Below, piece by piece: positions 61,349-64,000 of a DNA stretch of 64,000 nt (its first letter is position 1; each line of letters opens with the position of its first letter). A program made the translations under genes and the position numbers. The stretch lies in contig NZ_CABHOU010000101.1 in assembly GCF_902168175.1 (NCBI RefSeq), forward strand, positions 163,684 to 227,683, written 5' to 3'. This DNA is from an uncultured Chitinophaga sp. (GTDB lineage: Bacteria > Bacteroidota > Bacteroidia > Chitinophagales > Chitinophagaceae). Below the pieces are notes generated by a model. That model saw only the letters and a program-made list of their open reading frames with translations, was not told where the DNA came from and searched no databases.

Positions 61349-61945
61349 TTACTGCTGGCAGTATTGTGCCAGGAATAACATGAGCGGGCCGGAGCCTTTA
61401 AGGCTAAGGCGGATGACTTTCAGTGCTTTGGTGAGATGCGCTTCTGCGGTTTTGGGAGAAATATCGAGGCGTTTGGCGACTTCGCTTACAGAAAGACCCT
61501 CGCGGCGGCTATATTGGAATACCAGCCTGCACTTTTCGGGCAGCGTTTCCACTACCCCATCTATATACTCCTTCAGGAAGCGGGTATATATTTTATCTTC
61601 AGTGTTATCGAACAGCACCGTGGTATAGTTCTCTTTCAGTATTTCCTGGCGGCGGCGCTGGCGAACGATAGATTTAAATACGGAGAACTTAACGGCAGTA
61701 GCCAGGTAAGCGCCCAATGACAGTATTTCTACGTCGCCGCGGCGGTCCCAGAGGCTGATGAACACTTCCTGCGTAACCTCTTCGGCCTGCACCTGGTTAC
61801 GGGTCAGGTTAAAGGCGATGGAAAGCAGGCGCTCCCAGTAACGGTTATAGATTTCCGTAAAAGCGTCTTCATTCCCGGCTACCATTGCGGCCACCAGGTC
61901 CTTTTCCGGTAGAGGAGGATTTGTTGTTATTATTTTAGACGCCAT
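61349..61945 (-). CDS. ECF RNA polymerase sigma-70 factor of the SusCD locus
   Basis: 198 residues. Sigma region 2 at about 25-95 (FTEIYNRYWERLLSIAFNLT, then EEVTQEVFISLWDRR), region 4 at about 135-190 with the helix-turn-helix REGLSVSEVAKRLDISPKT. It is the first gene of the sigma-FecR-SusC-SusD set, 91 bp before FecR, and likely directs transcription of the SusC operon. Confidence 0.93.
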   Translation of the reverse strand: MASKIITTNPPLPEKDLVAAMVAGNEDAFTEIYNRYWERLLSIAFNLTRNQVQAEEVTQEVFISLWDRRGDVEILSLGAYLATAVKFSVFKSIVRQRRRQEILKENYTTVLFDNTEDKIYTRFLKEYIDGVVETLPEKCRLVFQYSRREGLSVSEVAKRLDISPKTAEAHLTKALKVIRLSLKGSGPLMLFLAQYCQQ

Positions 61946-62162
61946 TTGTCTGCCAATGTTATCAAGAGACTAAAAGGTTCACTGTGCATACATGGTATGC
62001 CGAAGAGCCAAGATACATAAGCGATTCATGCTAACTGTCCTGTACCATCTGCGCTTTGAGGCAGAGGGTGTGTACACTTATTCTGTTCACATTTTCTTAA
62101 AGCAGCCGTTAAACGCGTACTAAAGTAATTAAAAAATGTTTGGGAGGCAATGGTTTGTCGTA

Positions 62163-63620
62163 TCAGCAAACCTTATTTACTGCCAAACCCAGCAAGGCGC
62201 CCAGCTTTTCTATTTTGGCTGCTATGTGCCCTACTCCTACGGCACAATGATGCGCCGGGCCATAACTGTTCCAGTCGTTCACGAACTTACGTGCGCCCTG
62301 CGGAAAGCGGTAACGGCTGTTCGTATTCCCAATCTGTAAAACAGGCCCGGGTACCGAACTTCCTTCGGCCACCAGCAGCATAAGTCCGCCATCTTTCGTT
62401 TCTACGACCGATAACAGGGTAACCGGGCCATGCTTCACCATCATTTCTACCGATAACCCGCTTCCAACTTTACCGTGATACACCTGTAAGGGCCGCACTT
62501 TCGTTTTACCTTCCGCTATCGCAATATGGCCGGGACCGTCGTGTCCCATCAGCACCACATCATCTTTAAAATCCATCGCGTAATATTCGGTGAAAGAACC
62601 ACCGGCACCGAAGCTGTCCATAATTTTCATGGCCTGCGCGTTCTTGATCTCGTACTCGCCCGCCACCGGCACACCATTAGCGGTCAATAACGAATTACCG
62701 AGGATGATCGAGGCAATGGACGTTTCGTTATCCAAATTGCCGGTACCCTTATAATAATAAGCCATGGAGCCCAGCTTATGCAGCACCACCAGTTTATCAA
62801 GCGCCACCGAGGTAATAGCGGCCTTTTCCAGCTCGGCGACCGAACAATCCTCCTGCACATCAAAGGTTTTACGGAACAGCTGCACCCGCTCAGCAGCTTC
62901 CGTAGCACTAACCTCTTTTCGCAGCGCCGCCAGCTCTTCTACCTCCAACAATTCAATATGACCGCCGAAACTGGCGTACTGGCGTGTAAGATCGGTGTAG
63001 ATGTCGAGCATACCGCTGTAGTAATGGCCCATACAACCCATGCGGTTATAAGCCATTGTGTGTGCCACCCTTGCAGCCTCCACCCATTCCGTTATTTCGC
63101 GCCAGCACGCATCCTGCCCGGCTAACATGCCGGTCACCTGGAAAAAGCGAACGCCCGTGCGGTTAAACACATTAGCAATTTCGGGTACTGGGCATGCCGA
63201 ACAAAAGGCCAGCCATTCGCCGGTCATCTTTGTACGGTCGGTCATTTTGTTAAATGAATTATAGTCAATCGCCGCTTCCGGCGCGAGGTTAAGTACGATC
63301 ACCGGTACTTTGGCCCTCTGCACAACGGGCAGTACGGTAGATGATAATGCGTAGGTAGTGACGTACAGGAAAATGATATCCACATCTTCCGTTTTGAACA
63401 GTTTACCGGTCAGGAAGGCCTTATCCACGGTATCTACCAGGCCCGCATTCAACACCTGCGGATGGATGGCAGACAACCGTTGTTCTACTATCATTAAATA
63501 GCCCTCCAGTCGCTCTTTTAAGCCTTCAAACTGTGGCCAGTAGGTATCGAGCCCTATGCCGAACAAACCGATCTTAAACTGGCTTTGTTGCTGCAGGTGC
63601 GGGAATTGTATATCTTTCAT
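62163..63620 (-). CDS. L-fucose/L-arabinose isomerase family protein of unknown substrate
   Basis: 485 residues, cytoplasmic. The N-terminal half (KIGLFGIGLDTYWPQF, VIFLYVTTYALSS-like) has the Rossmann-type fold of the fucose/arabinose isomerase superfamily. In the C-terminal half FTEYYAMDF parallels the MEDYTYHF of AraA, keeping the metal-binding Glu, and MGHDGPGHIAIAEG gives a candidate His ligand. Overall sequence is far from AraA at 2732. It is divergent from an AraC regulator and near the SusCD locus, so it may isomerise the sugar imported there. Reaction and substrate are not known to me. Confidence 0.75.
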   Translation of the reverse strand: MKDIQFPHLQQQSQFKIGLFGIGLDTYWPQFEGLKERLEGYLMIVEQRLSAIHPQVLNAGLVDTVDKAFLTGKLFKTEDVDIIFLYVTTYALSSTVLPVVQRAKVPVIVLNLAPEAAIDYNSFNKMTDRTKMTGEWLAFCSACPVPEIANVFNRTGVRFFQVTGMLAGQDACWREITEWVEAARVAHTMAYNRMGCMGHYYSGMLDIYTDLTRQYASFGGHIELLEVEELAALRKEVSATEAAERVQLFRKTFDVQEDCSVAELEKAAITSVALDKLVVLHKLGSMAYYYKGTGNLDNETSIASIILGNSLLTANGVPVAGEYEIKNAQAMKIMDSFGAGGSFTEYYAMDFKDDVVLMGHDGPGHIAIAEGKTKVRPLQVYHGKVGSGLSVEMMVKHGPVTLLSVVETKDGGLMLLVAEGSSVPGPVLQIGNTNSRYRFPQGARKFVNDWNSYGPAHHCAVGVGHIAAKIEKLGALLGLAVNKVC

Positions 63621-63716
63621 AACGGATGATTTATCAACTTATCTTCCAAATTTCGGCTACTCCGCTATCAAAAGGAATAGCCATTTTGATATATTACATA
63701 CACTTTCTGAACTGCC
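63621..63716. promoter_or_regulatory. Divergent promoter region of the isomerase-like and AraC genes
   Basis: 96 bp, A/T rich, between two divergent start codons; both promoters must overlap here. No AraR-type TGTC-N5-GACA repeat is present. Confidence 0.5.
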
Positions 63717-64000
63717 ATGAACAATTACTACAAATACCTGCCGGTAAGTGCGGAAGATAAAAAGTGGGGACTGCATGTGCTGAACGTGGGTTATAACCGC
63801 ATTGAGAAAAGGAAAAGTTATCCTTCTGCCGGACACCCGCCCTCCTATTCCTTTAACTGGGAAACGGGCCGGATATTGCAGGAATTCCAGGTGATCTACA
63901 TCTCGCGGGGCAAAGGCATATTTGAATCGGCCAGTTGTGCGCCTACGGTGGTTAAAGAAGGTACTATATTACTGCTGTTCCCTTACGAATGGCACCGTTA
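63717..64000 (+). CDS. N-terminal part of an AraC family regulator (cut by window end)
   Basis: The frame starts at ATG 63717 (MNNYYKYLPVSAEDKKWG) and is open to the window end, about 94 residues. The visible part is an AraC-type cupin sensor, with FQVIYISRGKGIFES and EGTILLLFPYEWHR, the usual jelly-roll wording before the His-rich turn. The DNA-binding half lies beyond the window. It probably regulates the divergent isomerase-like gene. Confidence 0.75.
   Translation, partial: MNNYYKYLPVSAEDKKWGLHVLNVGYNRIEKRKSYPSAGHPPSYSFNWETGRILQEFQVIYISRGKGIFESASCAPTVVKEGTILLLFPYEWHR

Noticed and set aside
1..64000. tRNA, rRNA, CRISPR arrays, insertion sequences and phage integration sites
   Set aside because: Looked for by eye in the gaps between genes; no cloverleaf-like, repeat-spacer or transposase sequence was seen. 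A dedicated search would be needed to exclude small RNA genes.

Overview
The window looks like a chromosomal segment of a Bacteroidota, most likely a Chitinophagaceae-type soil or plant-associated glycan degrader. The evidence is a SusC/SusD pair with SusE-like discoidin lipoproteins, ECF sigma/FecR pairs, a Nudix-type arabinose regulator, a GH51 enzyme, an S9 dipeptidyl peptidase and a CheB/CheR/hybrid-kinase cluster. No rRNA, tRNA, CRISPR array, insertion sequence or phage module was recognised. Taxonomy is inferred from gene content only.

Layout. (1) 1-0.65 kb: 3' end of an exported protein. (2) 0.8-7.5 kb: L-arabinose operon on the minus strand, araB-araD-araA-sodium symporter, closed by a terminator, with the Nudix-family regulator AraR just upstream. 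Two inverted repeats of the form TGTC-N5-GACA lie in front of araB. (3) 7.7-30.2 kb: a peptide/hydroxyproline region. It has an M61 peptidase, two DUF885 predicted metallopeptidases, an S9 (DPP-IV type) peptidase, all four enzymes of the trans-4-hydroxy-L-proline to 2-oxoglutarate route, an amino-acid permease, a GH51 alpha-L-arabinofuranosidase placed inside the hydroxyproline genes, a decayed alpha-galactosidase-like gene and two paralogous AraC regulators. A third copy of the AraR-type repeat precedes one DUF885 gene. Together with region 2 this suggests a locus for plant cell-wall hydroxyproline-rich glycoproteins (extensins, arabinogalactan proteins): remove arabinose, cut the Pro/Hyp-rich backbone, then burn both arabinose and hydroxyproline. 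An ECF sigma/FecR pair without SusCD lies at 24.8-27.2 kb.

(4) 30.6-36.6 kb: response regulator-kinase fusion, CheB, CheR and a large hybrid histidine kinase (minus strand), divergent from (5) 36.9-46.6 kb: response regulator, HEAT-repeat membrane protein, two tandem processive-type GT2 synthases, a TPR/outer-membrane barrel protein and a DUF4838 lipoprotein. This resembles a synthase-dependent exopolysaccharide machine of PgaA/PgaC logic under phosphorelay control. (6) 46.7-52.4 kb: a frameshifted membrane protein, a Tat-exported phospholipase C, a small cysteine-rich protein, a CPA1 cation/proton antiporter and a stand-alone SIR2-like protein. (7) 52.4-64 kb: a polysaccharide-utilisation-type locus (ECF sigma, FecR, SusC, SusD, two discoidin lipoproteins) next to an L-fucose/L-arabinose isomerase-like gene and the start of another AraC regulator.

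All family calls come from reading motifs and order by eye; no database search was run.
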